Assembly (NCBI GenBank): GCA_000231825.2
Contig: JH720327.1
Coordinates: 442,135 to 506,134 of the forward strand
Origin: Tetrahymena elliotti 4EA
Lineage: Eukaryota > Ciliophora > Oligohymenophorea > Hymenostomatida > Tetrahymenidae
Direction of reading: 5' to 3'
Length of the DNA stretch: 64,000 nt
Shown: piece by piece, positions 13,001 to 24,875 of the stretch
How the letters are laid out: every line of letters starts with the position of its first letter
Position numbering within the stretch: position 1 is the stretch's first letter
The notes under the pieces: generated by a model
What the model saw: the letters and a program-made list of their open reading frames with translations, nothing else
The model's database searches: none
What the model was told of the DNA's origin: nothing
Translations under genes and position numbers: made by a program

Positions 13001-14307
13001 TTCAAAAATTTATTTATTTGGTTGGTAATTTTATTAAATTTAACATTAAGTTTATTATTTAAGTAATTCTTATCTACTATTTACTTTCTGAATATAATTA
13101 TTCCTTATTTCTTAAACTATTTCAGAAGGAAAAACCTATAAAAATAATTCTTTTTAAATGAAATACATTTTGCTCAGCTTAGAAGTTGTTCTGAGTTAAA
13201 ATTTCCCTAAATTAGACTCAATATTTTCTTTGTAAAATTTTAAATTCAACAAATTCTATTCATTTTCTTCTTAGCCCATTTATAAATCTTAAAATAGAAT
13301 CTCTTCTCCAAAAAGACTACCATCAGAAATCACAGAAAGAGAAATTGTTGTTATTTCATTTAATTTTTATTCAATTACTCCATTTCCTGCTACCAGAAAC
13401 CACAATGAATCTTTTTTAAATTTTTATAACTGCTACTTTCTAGGTGTAATGAATTAATCTTATTATTAATTAATCACAGTCCCCTCAAATAAATTTATAC
13501 TCTCTATACTTTTTACTATGTTATCTTAGACTCTCTTAGAAGTTATCCTTTTAGTCTAAGGAATGCATTTAATGATATTGTTATAAATAAGTTCTCTATT
13601 ATTCTCATATTTTTTCAAGCAAACCATAAATTTATTTTGTTAAATCAGCAAGTATTTTTATTCATTACATTCCTAATTGAAATTTTATTAATCCGAAACG
13701 AATTCTCTTTCAACTTTCTTCGGAGACCTCTTAAAATTGCTTAATTTTTCTAAATTTATGTAAGATTTTTTGGCAAATTAGCTCCAATTATATTATTCCA
13801 AAAAAGACTTGTCCCCAATTTAATGAAACGGTGAGCCTTCAAAAGATATTTTGATTAGTAAATCTCCATGGCTAACCATACTTAAACCATCTTCAGTTAA
13901 TACTTCCAACAATTAAATAAACTATTTATAATATTATATTAAAACTTATTATCAATAGCCAACTAAGAATAAAGTTTACATTATTAATGAAGTTAAAGCA
14001 AGGAAAGAGGTTTTAAATGAAGCGAAACAAGGTTTAAAAGAAAACAAACTATTTCAAAATTTCTTTTAGTTCCTATAAAATATATTTTTAATTTAGCATA
14101 CTAAATAATAATGATATAATGATTATAAAAATATAATATCTTTACTTCAATCTAATCTAAACTCTTATTTTCCACCTTCAAAACTTTCAAAAGTTAGCAA
14201 AATGTCTAATTTGAATGAGAAAAATTAAGTTTTATGAAAGAATTATTAGAAATTACTTTTGATTTATCATCTTATTTCTGCTTTTCTACCTAAAATGCTT
14301 AACTCAT
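10076..14307 (-). CDS. Gln/Asn-rich protein with degenerate cNMP-binding-like domain, 1366 aa
   Basis: Three exons (minus): 14146-14307, 13980-14072, 10076-13921; both introns are phase 0 and the sum is 1367 codons including TGA 10076-10078. The start MSQAFQVEKQ was chosen because the frame runs from it through both splices. Two regions resemble cyclic-nucleotide-binding folds: one spanning the last intron (FFQTLFRF ... LTEDGLSMVSHGDLLIKI), and a better one at about residues 220-340 (WFLVAGNGVIEQ ... SDGSLFGEEILF ... LSKMYFIQKELF). The FGE core is visible, but the Arg/Ala of the phosphate-binding cassette is not, so nucleotide binding is doubtful. The last 1000 residues are low-complexity, rich in Gln, Asn, Ser and Lys. 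Role unknown; a regulatory or scaffold protein is a guess. Confidence 0.75.
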
Positions 14308-16220
14308 TTTAGCAATTTTTACACTAATTTTTGTTGGCTATCTTAGATTAGCTTATTGAAATTATAAGATTAAACCTACAATTAACTATTTATATGAATT
14401 TACCTCAATCTTGTTTGATTATTACTGAAAATCTAATAAATATTTTTGTTTATAATCCTTTAAAGAACAGATTGAGTTACTATGACAAATTTGCAGAAAA
14501 ACAAATAAATTAATTATCTATATATTATCTTAGTAAAAATTATATCAATCTTCTTTTGTCATTATTAATAAAGAAAATTTACATTTCAAATTATCTGGTA
14601 GAATTGCATCGATTTACATTTCTTAACGAATATATTTGCATGCATTCATCCATATAATTTTAACTGTATTTTAACATTTTATTTCAAAAAATCTTTGATC
14701 ATATTTCTCATTTCAAAATAATAACTTTATCCTCAATCTTGTAAAAATAAATCATTTAATAAAGTATTTATTTATAAAAAGATGGTTTGGAAATTTATAA
14801 AAAATATTTTATCAAAAATAAACTTAATTAATTTAATTAAATGATTTTAATTAAAAATAATATTATCTTTATCAAATCTAATTGATTGGATTGATAAGAT
14901 CAATTAATTAACCATTAAAATTAAATGATTATTAATAAAAATTGTATTATTATTTTTTAATTTCATCTAATTGAAATGGTTAATATGATAAATAAATTTA
15001 TTTATTGTTGTAAATATCATTTTATTTAATTTTTTTAAGACATTTATACTGATTAAAAATTCAGTAATTAAATAATCAAATATATTTTTTAAAGATTTTG
15101 TGTAAATAAAAAGTTGTTTCTTATTAAGTATTCAAATATTTTGTAAATTCAAATCAAATTATTGATATTTTTATAATTTCTCAAAATATTTATACAATTA
15201 ATAGACTTAATATGGTGTTTCTTCTCAATGATTGCAAACATAAAATAAAGATAAATTAATACAAATAAAATAAAAATAGAATAAAATTTTTTTCGTAAAG
15301 AGTTTATAAGTTTTTTGAGGGGATATTTGATTTTTTATTAATAAACTGAATTATCCCATAATTATTATTTATTATTTTAATGATTATTTATTATGTATTA
15401 TTTTAATGAATATTTATTATTTATCAATTAGATATTTTAAATAAAAATAAGAACTAGTTCTTTGATATTTAGAACAATTTAATGTGAATAGAAATAATTT
15501 ATTTTAATATTTTGATAAGAAGAAGGTTTTGTGTAAAATATGAATTTGTTTATTAAATATGCTTAAATTTTTACATTAAATGTATAAAATAAATGGCTAG
15601 GAATTGAAAAACAAATTTGAATGAATTTTTTGGACTTGATAGAGTGTGATTAATGTAAATACTATTTTAAAAGGGGTAATATTGATAATCTAATCTTAAG
15701 GATATAAAATTTACATTCAGTATGTCAGTAGAAAGAGTTAGTTAAATAATATAATGCAAAATGAAGGTTGAATGAAAAAGTAATGGTGAAATAAAACATA
15801 AATAGGAAGGAATACTTGAATGGAGTAGGTAGTATAGACAATATAAAGTTGGTTTGAATAGTTGGTGATAAATAAAAGTAAAAAATATGGTAGAAAAAAT
15901 GATAATATAATTTCTGTTGAGCTTAAGATGTTACATATGGTATGATGTATTCTTGACTCTATCGTCACTAGCCTCATATGGAAGGAAATAAATGACTTCA
16001 GAACCAATTAAATCTTTACATGAGAAAAGCATTTAATAATTTAATTATTAAACAAAAAGATAACAAAATTTGAACAAAAACAAAGTAAATACTGTAAAGG
16101 AGAACATTAATAAACCCTTTCTAGATAGATAGTTAAGAAAAAACCAAGCATAAAATATATTTATTAAGATAGATAGGCATCAACAAGAACACATTAACCT
16201 CATATTGATTTATATTTAAA
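14308..16220. other. Intergenic between divergent genes
   Basis: The spacer separates the minus-strand cNMP-like gene from the plus-strand acyl-CoA oxidase, so it should hold both promoters. A short TATTTATTATTTTAATGA-type repeat lies at 15360-15425. A minus-strand frame at 15738-16007 was judged chance. Confidence 0.45.
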
Positions 16221-19200
16221 ATGGATCCAGAATTTGTTAGAGAACTAGAGAGAGCATCTGTCAAGCCTGAAGAACTTGAAGAGGTTGCATATAAAAATAG
16301 AGAACAAGCTAGACTTATTAAAAACGACTACTTGATTATTTAAAATAACAAAGAACTTTAACTTGACCCTAACTACTACAATCTTAGTCGTATTGAATAG
16401 ATTAAGTATTCTTCTCGTAAGTTTGTTGAATTCATCACCTTCGATGAGCAGAGATAAAATGTTAATGAAGCCTAAACAATTTAAAATATGTTCATTTAAT
16501 ACCCTTTCAGTTTCCCTTCAGGAGTTCACCAAGTTATGTTTGTTCCTTGCATTAAGTATTTAGCTTCTGAAAAATAATGCAAAGATTGGTTACCAAGAAT
16601 ATACAGTTATGAAATTGTTGGCTGCTATTGTCAAACTGAGTTAGGACATGGCTCAGATGTCTAGTCTTTGGAGACTACAGCAACTTATGACCCTGAAACA
16701 TAAGAATTCATTATCCACTCACCTACTCCCACTTCTACAAAGTGGTGGGTTGGCGAACTAGGTATTTGGTGTACTCATGCAATGGTATTTGCTTAGCTCA
16801 ACTTACTAGGTATATTATCTAACATTATTCATCTTTCATACATTACTTTAAATTTAAAAAAACCATTTTTTCTGTTAAAAAATTCATTTTTTCAAAAATC
16901 TCCCTCTTGATATTGTTCTTTATGATTTAAAAATTAATGTTGGCTTATTTTGAAATTTTTAAAAAAAACAGGTAAGAACTATGGCGTGCACTCATTCTTA
17001 GTTCCCATTAGAGATCTTAAGACCCGTAAACCACTCCCTGGTGTAACAGTTGGTGATATTGGACCTAAAGTAGGTTTTAATGTGAAGGATAATGGGTTTG
17101 TTAGATTTGATAATGTTCGTATTCCAAGAGAAAATATGCTCATGAGATATGCTAAAGTTTCCAAGGCAGGAATCTTCTCTCAGCCAGGAAATGCTAAAAT
17201 CGGATACGCAGTCATGCTCCAAACTCGTCTCGCCATTTCTTGCTTTTTCCCAAGAACCCTAACTCAAGCTCTTAATGTTGCAATTCGTTACTCTATTTTG
17301 CGTAAATAATTCACTGACTCTAGTAATCAAGAAAGGTATTTTATTTAGTCTTAATAAGAGTTAAATTCTCCTTTTTACTTCCTTTTTACTAAAAATAAGT
17401 ACATTAAGTATAACCTATGTATCACTAATTAATGTCAAAGAATAACAAATCAAACAATTAATTTCTTTCTTTCAAGCAAATGAAGATTTTTTTGCTTTTT
17501 AAGCAATTTTCATTTCAGATTTTGATAAAAATTTAAAATAATTTTGCTAAAATATTTTTTTAATAGAAAAATATTAGATTATCAAACCTAATAGGAAAAG
17601 CTTCTAATTCCTTTAGCAGAAATTTATGGAATTTTAATTAGTAGCTATACAATTTGGGATTTGAATGACGATCTTCTTAAGAGAGTGTCAAAAGACGATT
17701 TCTCAACCTTAAATGAAATGCATGTGATAGTTTCAGGTAAATATTTATTTTGATTTTTCCTTGAAAACTTTTTGAAGATTTGCAAGATATTTATGAATAC
17801 CTTATAATTTAACAGGTGCTAAAGCAACTTGGACTGAAATAACTTTATACTATCTTGAATAATGTAGATTAGCCTGTGGTGGTCATGGATTCTCTCATTA
17901 CTCTGGTATTCCAGGTAAATAACTTTCATTTTTTTTATATTCAATTTTATCTTACTCTGTGTGAAATCAATAAATTATATTTTGTAAAAGACAAAATTGA
18001 AATACGTCAGAGATGATCTAATCTTTTTAATTCTGTGATTAATTTTTTTATTTTTTGATCTATAAAAGGAATGATCTAAGAATGGAAGCCAATGGTAACA
18101 CTTGAAGGAGAAAACACTGTCTTACACATGTAAGTTGCTAGATTCTTACTCAAGCAATATGAAAAAGCCATGAAGGGTTTAAATGTAGGTTTTTCAGTCT
18201 AATATTTGAAATCAGCCTCTGAGTTTTTGGGATCTAAATTAGAAAATATCAACTCAGTAGGCGAAATGAGAAATATCGAAGTATTAAGAAAAATAATGAT
18301 TGCATCAGCAGTCTTTGCTATTTAAAATGCTGCTGACAAAATGCTTAAGCACGTCAGCGATGGTAAACCTCCTAAATAAGCCTGGGATGAATTTGCAGGT
18401 AAATTAATGACACATTAAACTCAAAAGATATCGATTAATAATATTCTTAAAACTTCAAATAAATTTCCTCCCACTTTTTTCTATCCCAAAAAAGATACTC
18501 TTTCAAACAAAATAATCAAGATAAATTTAATCAATTATTATTTTTTAAAAATCTACTCATCCATAATTAATTTTTTTTGTTCCTATCTCCCAAACAAATT
18601 ATTTGATAACATTCTTAACTCCCAAATTCATTTCAATAAATTTTCTTATTTTTGAGGATTATTCCAATCATTTCAACTTTTAAGCAAACCACTTTATTTA
18701 AATTTTAAATGAAACAAAATTATTTAAATTTTTAACCAACACAAAGGGTTTATTTAAATTGTTTATCATGCATATAAAATAAATTTTTTTTATTTTTTTG
18801 GTGGGAAGGGGGTACATATTGGTACTCTTTTAAAAATGGAGGAAATGTAGAAGTATTTATATGAAACATGTGTTTTAACATATAATTATAAGTCCCAGAT
18901 AAAATTTTTTGAGTTACTATTTATTTAACTTGTTTTTCGTCAAATAAAATAAATTGATTTTTCAGAGAAGTACTATGCCTAAAACTATTTTTTAAAATAT
19001 GGAAGAAATGTAGAAATAGTTAATTGTAGTTAGTCTTTTAAATTATGATTAGATATCCCACATAACTTTTTCTGAATTATCCTTCTACCCCATATATCTA
19101 CTCAAGCCCCTCTCCCTTTCTCTAGCTTTTAAATCTTTTCAAATCCATTTATTTACATTTTTGGAGAAAATAAAATTAATTTTATTTGTTTGTAATTTAT

Positions 19201-19642
19201 TTTAGGCATTGATTTGGTTGAAGCTGCTAAAGCCCATATTAATTTATTCACTATTAATAACTTTGTTGAATTTGTTCACAGACAAACAAAGGAGAATGTA
19301 AAGAATGTTGTCATGAGACTATGCATTTTGCATGCTATTTCAAGAATTCTTTCCAAACCTTATTTACTTATTGAAAATAACTATTTGGAGCCTAAGCACT
19401 TCACTTTCCTTACTCTATTGAGAGATGAAATGCTTTCAGAAATTAGAAAGGATGCTCTTCCTTTAGTAGAAGCTTTTGGTTTCTAAGACTCTCAATTAAG
19501 AAGTGCTATTGCTCTTACTAGCGGAAAGCCTTATGAAACTTTATATGATTGGGCTAAGAATAAAAACGAAATGAACAGCAGCTACTTTGCTGAAGGATAT
19601 GAATGGATTCAAAAGATGCAAAATCTTCATCCTAAATTCTGA
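16221..19642 (+). CDS. Acyl-CoA oxidase, 662 aa, 6 exons
   Basis: Exons: 16221-16809, 16972-17335, 17567-17736, 17816-17914, 18069-18398, 19206-19642; they sum to 663 codons ending in TGA. The enzyme performs the first step of peroxisomal fatty-acid beta-oxidation, oxidising acyl-CoA to trans-2-enoyl-CoA with FAD and passing electrons to O2. Visible marks are the flavin-binding motif CQTELGHGS (about 137-145), the central beta-domain (KNYGVHSFLVPIRD, GPKVGFN, VRIPRENML), the CGGHGF loop and LEGENTVL with the candidate catalytic base Glu420. Length matches the family (about 660). The C-terminus is HPKF, with no SKL-like PTS1, and no clear N-terminal PTS2 was seen, so peroxisomal import would need another route. 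The last intron (18399-19205) is about 800 bases, far longer than the others. Confidence 0.96.
18399..19205 (+). repeat. Oversized intron with a diverged tandem duplication
   Basis: Last intron of the acyl-CoA oxidase gene. Two segments, about 18820-18930 and 18968-19080, share a GTACT... ATGGA(G/A)GAAATGTAGAA ... ATAATTATAAGT/ATGATTAGATATCCCA-like order, so part of the intron seems duplicated and diverged. It also contains a G-run (GGGAAGGGGG) unusual for this DNA. No coding potential was seen. Confidence 0.5.
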
Positions 19643-20064
19643 AAACTACAAAATACAATTAACAAATAAATTTATAAACAAACAAACAACCATTTTTAAA
19701 CGTTTTTCTTTCCATTTTTACATAAATTGTTAAATACTTGATATTACAAAGATGATTTCATAATATTTTATTTACTCTTTAAAGTTAACGTGTCTATTTG
19801 GCATATAAATGAAAGAAGTAAACTTTTTTGACACATTTTCTTTAGAAAAATCTTTATTTTTAAATGTTACTTATAATATCATAAAAACTATGCAAAAACA
19901 ATAAGCTAATTACCTTTTATTTTGTTTATGATGATATATTCTAAGCTTGTGGGATTAAATTACGCTAATATTGTTAATAATGATGCCAAATCTAATCAAA
20001 TTTACTTTCTATTTTTCTTTCTTCTCTTCTAAAAAAAGATTTTTAAATGCCAGCAATAATTTGC

Positions 20065-20424
20065 TCATTCTGAATGCGCCAATAAATTCTGAAAGAATTA
20101 TGAAATGCGTAAATCCAACTGAATAGAAATCTGCCCTTCAGTATTTACTTTGTATTTACATTTTGTTTGGGAAAATTCAAGAATTCCAAAAGATTTCATT
20201 AAAAGAAGGGAGAATGTAATATTATACAATAAATTAACTACTTTTTTGATTAATGCGTCAAATGATTTGTTTATTTGCAAAAAATATAAAATTAATTCCT
20301 TTTTTAGGAATTTAGAATCAGATAAATTGGAGTAATTTGAATAATTAGATGCCTTCACTTACTTCTTACTTTAAAATTTAAATGCAAAAACATTGCTTTC
20401 TCTGCAGGAATGAGAATTGGATTA
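20065..20424 (-). CDS. Possible 3' exon of a small hypothetical gene
   Basis: After a plausible acceptor (TTTTTTAG, next to 20424) the minus strand is open in ciliate code for about 119 codons to TGA 20065-20067. The product contains SKFLKKELILYFLQIN and ILEFSQTKCKYKVNTEGQ and ends FQNLLAHSE. No family was recognised. The 5' exon and start could not be settled: an ATG near 20500 lies in another frame. The plus strand over the same bases is also open for about 95 codons, so this is weak evidence. Confidence 0.3.
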
Positions 20425-20856
20425 CTAAAAAAGTACATGAATTAATGTGAGGAGTTAAAGAGAAACTCTAAATGTACAATTATACAACAAAAAAATTATA
20501 TGAAAGATGCATTTAAAAGAATAATTAATTTTATTTATTATTAATAATGTGAGAGTTAGTTAGCAATTCAACTTGTTCTGCATTATTTTTCTTGCTTACT
20601 TTATTATTTTTTCTTTCAGAGCAAAAAAATTTTATACGATAATAATAAAGATGATAAAGTTAGATAGATATTTATTAATTGATTGATTTTTAGTTATATT
20701 TATATTTGAAAAATTTTTAGATGAAGGCATTCATTAAATAATCATGTCATTCACCAAATATTTTATTTGTTGTTTGTTTATTAGTTAGTTAGTTAATTAG
20801 TTATTTATTTTCGCTTCTACTAAGCTAAGCTATTTTTTTGAGAACTTTGATTTATT

Positions 20857-22021
20857 TCAAGATTCGTTTTTCTTAATACCATTTGTGTCAGTTTGACCCA
20901 AAAATTCGAAGAACTTAATAAAACCTGAAGTGAAGTTAATCTTGGTCCATTTATTTTCAGCAGCTCTCCAATCTCTTGGGTATTCGTGGTGCCAGTTGTG
21001 CCATCCTTCACCAAGAGCAAGAATGCTAACAAAAAGGTTTTCAGTGGGTAAGATGGACTCGTTGTAGGGTCTGGTACCAAACATGTGGCAAACACTGTTG
21101 ACACACCAGGTAGTATGGAGCATAAAGACGTATCTGAAACAACTCATTAAGAAGTTAAAGATGAAACCACCTCCGATAGTGTATTGCATAACAAGAGCTA
21201 TTATTTATGAAAGATAAAATTAATAAATAAGTTTTCTAGAATATTTAAAACTAATTTTCTTGCTTGAAAATAGTATTCCAAATTAATATCTTTTTGATTT
21301 CTTTTCAATTTATAATGAAATTTTCATTTTAACTTTAGGTTTATGAAATCATTTTATGTGCTTTTAATTGACTGATTCAATGAATAATTAATTGTTTGAG
21401 TGTTTGTGTAATGTTTTTAGATATTTTCAGCAAGCAAGTTTATTAGAATTTTTTTTAAATTTTATAAAAGAAAAAAAAATTACTTGGAATAACAAAGCAG
21501 ACCAAGGTAGAGACCAAGAAGTAGTGCTTCTTTTGGAACATGACAACGGGGTCATCTAAAAGATCTTAAATATTTAACTTTTCACCTTCCTTCTTCAGTT
21601 CAGGAGATTTCTTGACAAGGAGCCAGCCAACGTGAGCAAAGAAGAAACCCTTGTTCATTGAGTGAGGATCAATATCAGTGTCCGAGAATTTATGGTGGAG
21701 TCTGTGATCTCTGCTCCAGTGGAAAATAGAACCTTAGAAGGCCATAGAGTTGAAGAGCATAACTAAAATTCTGTAAGGAGTTTTGGCAGTGTAACTTCTG
21801 TGAGCCCAGAGACGATGTGAGCCAGCAGTAATACCTAAACCACCCATAACGTGGAAAATAAGGAACATGTAAAGACTCTTTATAAACATTTCCTTTTCTT
21901 GCATAAGCCAGTAGATGAGACCACCTACAGCGAGAATATGCATATATCCTAACCATATGCAATATTCTTTCTTGAGTTCGTAACCCATCACTTTGAATTC
22001 ACCTTTTGAGTAGACTCCCAT
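20857..22021 (-). CDS. Delta-9-type acyl-CoA desaturase, 292 aa, 2 exons
   Basis: Exons (minus): 21484-22021 and 20857-21197, with intron 21198-21483; the sum is 293 codons ending in TGA. The enzyme is an integral ER-membrane di-iron desaturase that puts a cis double bond in acyl-CoA. All three histidine boxes are present: HRLWAH (69-74), HRLHH (106-110, within DHRLHHKFSDTDIDPH) and EGWHNWHH (243-250). Hydrophobic membrane segments lie before box 1, around 85-100, and on both sides of the intron. The start is the first ATG of the frame. Length is close to other minimal delta-9 desaturases; no fused cytochrome b5 is present. It converges with the acyl-CoA oxidase gene. Confidence 0.95.
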
Positions 22022-24589
22022 TTATTTAATTATTTATGGATGTATGTATTTACTAATAGAGAGTTAATTCTATTTGTTGTGTATGTTTTTTTTATTTGAT
22101 TTTACTTTAATTTTATTTTATTTTTAACGTTCATACAATTTTTGCTGAATCACTATTTAAAGACTCAGAATATCTTTGTAAATAGAAGTAGAAATCACAT
22201 AATATTTATAATGAATTAATTAATGTGTTTGTTTGCTATTTTGCCTGTCTTGCTTTATGGATTAAGTGCATTCTCATATATCAATTAAATGTTTACTGAG
22301 CACTTTAATTCTGTTTAAATACAAGATTAAATACAAATTTGTATATTAATTTTATTTTGTAAATTGCGTCATTCAAAAGAATTTTTGCGTCATTTAGAAT
22401 TTCCATTATTTTAAATTATTTAGAGGGACGTCATAAATCTTGTTTTCAATATACCTTTCGTTGTATATATATTCATTTACCTAATTATTATTTTACTAAT
22501 AAGCATCATTATTCATTTCAATATTTTCCATTTTCATCATCTTCTCTTTCTAAATATCTCTTTATCCTTAACCTACAATAAAGCTCTCTAAAATAATTTT
22601 ATTCTATTTTCTATTTTGTTTATATCTTTATTTGGAATCTACTTAATGCTTATTTAGTATATTTTGAAGAATAACATTTTCATATGTACTTTAAATGTAT
22701 GTATTTTTAAACTACCCTACATTCTGCTAATTCTTTTACTATTTTCTTAGTAATTCAAATAAAAATACAAATTAGCTTAGAGTAACGTTAAATTTAGAAT
22801 CAATATATCTTCATACGTATTCTGACATAGCATTTTATTTTTTCTATACCAAATGAATAAAATAATATAGAAAAACAATTTAAATTTTGAATTTTTCATG
22901 ATCAAATTTTCTTCAAAGTTAAAAATAAAAAATACATTTTGTATTATTTTGTTAAAAAAGCTATAAAATATATATTCAATTGTTATTTATTAATTTTCAA
23001 TCTAAAAATAATTCATTTTAACTAAAATGGATAGTATTTTATGTATTCCGAGTATTTATATTATCAGTGTATATGTGTGATTATACAAATTAAATTTATT
23101 AGCACTATCATTCAAACAAGAATACAAATATCGAATATCAAAAATATATATACTCTAAAGATAAATTGTTAAATAAATAAATAATCCCTAATATTAAATA
23201 CGATTTTTAAATATATTACTTTCTCAATTAATAATTAATACGTAGTAACATAATATTAATTTGTTAAAGTGAGTTTATATTTTTCATAGTATTCTTTAGC
23301 ACATATAATACTATAGAAAATTTGAATTGCCAAATGATCTCTACCTGTTGTCTTTATTCCATTTACATTGCCATAGATAATAATAAAAATAAACCTTCAA
23401 AAATGCTTTTTAACTATAACTTTTAACTAGTATTTTAGTTATAAAAAACCAAGAAAACGATTTCTTCATTTACATTTTTCTCACAAAAATTGAATTATAA
23501 ATGACATCATATACCCAAAAAATATAATAAATTATAAGCTATTGACGATATTAGTAAAGTTATTTTTATATATTCTAAAATGTTGTTAAAATTAAATCTT
23601 AGAGGTAGGAAACTATAACTCTCATCAATATTTAAAAAATGAATCAATAATAATCATTATTTCTCATCAACACATATAAATTTCTTAGAGTTTAGATTTT
23701 AATTTTATTATTTCATGTATTTGATGAGGTTCATATTTTATTCACTATTAATAAATAATGAATATCAATAAATTTAATAGAAATGAATAATCAATCAACA
23801 ATCTTTAACAATCTTTTGATTAATATTTTCCTCAAACTAAATCTCAAAATTAAATTGCAAAAATTTAGCTAAATAAAATGCATAATTTTAATCAGGCTTC
23901 ATTTTTTCTAAAATAACAAATGAATTTTATTTTAAAACTAAATCAATTTAAAATGATTTTCTTTAAGGGGGGTTTATGAAACTTTTTTTAAAATCTAAAA
24001 TCTATTTGAGGAAATTGCTTGAAATTTTATGGAGTATGAATTTGTTTTTTTTTAATTTTATTTTATTAGATGAATTTAAGACAATTTAGTTTAATACTTC
24101 TTGTTTCTTTTGATTTAAAAGCTTAATAAAAATAAAATTAATTTTGAAGTTAGATTTAATTTATTAAAAATAAAAAAAATAAATTAAGTATAGTTAGTCT
24201 TAAAATGGATCATTCAAAATTATTTTAGTTGAAATATTATGGCTTAAAAAATAATTTTATTAACATTTTAAATAAAATAAAATCCTCATTAATGAATCAG
24301 ATTAAAATTTATTTAGCTTAAATAAAGACTAGTTTTTAGTTTAAATTTAAATAAATAAATAATTTTAAAATAGCATTTTTTTGAATTAAAAAAAGAAATA
24401 AAAAAAAGTTTAATCCAAATTAAAGGTAGTTATATTATCGTATAATAATTTTATTATTTGGCTTTTTTAGGTATTTGTTGGAATTTCTAATAAATGGAGC
24501 TTTCTTTATTAAACTAGATGAAGTTACTTAAATTATATTTTATATTTATTATGAATATGAAATGAGAATAAGATAAATTTACAAAATAT
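22022..24589. other. Intergenic, no gene seen
   Basis: About 2.6 kb of very AT-rich DNA between the divergent desaturase and the first TBC gene. Frequent TGA in all frames and no conserved block. A G-run (GGGGGG) occurs near 23970. It presumably holds the desaturase promoter. Confidence 0.45.
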
Positions 24590-24875
24590 AAATTTTTTTG
24601 ATCAGAATTCACTGAATTTAGTAATTGAAACAAATTAAGTATTGAGTGAGTAGTGATTCGAAAAATGAATCAATTTGCAAAATCTTAAAAATTCAATTAG
24701 AAATGCATTTCATTAGATTTTTAAAATTTGTTTAAAGAGTTAAGACAACATTTGTAGAAATTATTATTATTAAGACTCCATTCATTAATCTATATAATTT
24801 AATACTTTAAGAATAATATATAATTTAGCACAATACATTAATTTCAAATCTTTTAGGTCTTTTAATAGGTGAAGA
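24590..24875 (+). promoter_or_regulatory. Upstream region of TBC gene 1, duplicated elsewhere
   Basis: The bases upstream of the ATG at 24876 are partly preserved in a second copy at about 34160-34350, including TCAGAATT...TTTAGTAATTGAA and CAAAYCTTTTAGGWSTTTTA just before the start. It is probably promoter and 5'UTR, but the copying only shows that it travelled with the gene's 5' end. Confidence 0.4.

Noticed and set aside
15738..16007. 89-codon minus-strand hydrophobic frame
   Set aside because: Phe/Ile/Tyr-rich product of low-complexity DNA, no homologous motif, no clear gene context upstream of the acyl-CoA oxidase.
20150..20400. Plus-strand frame over the small minus-strand exon
   Set aside because: It has no ATG start after the preceding TGA, and the minus strand gives a longer and more protein-like product with an acceptor. 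Both are weak.
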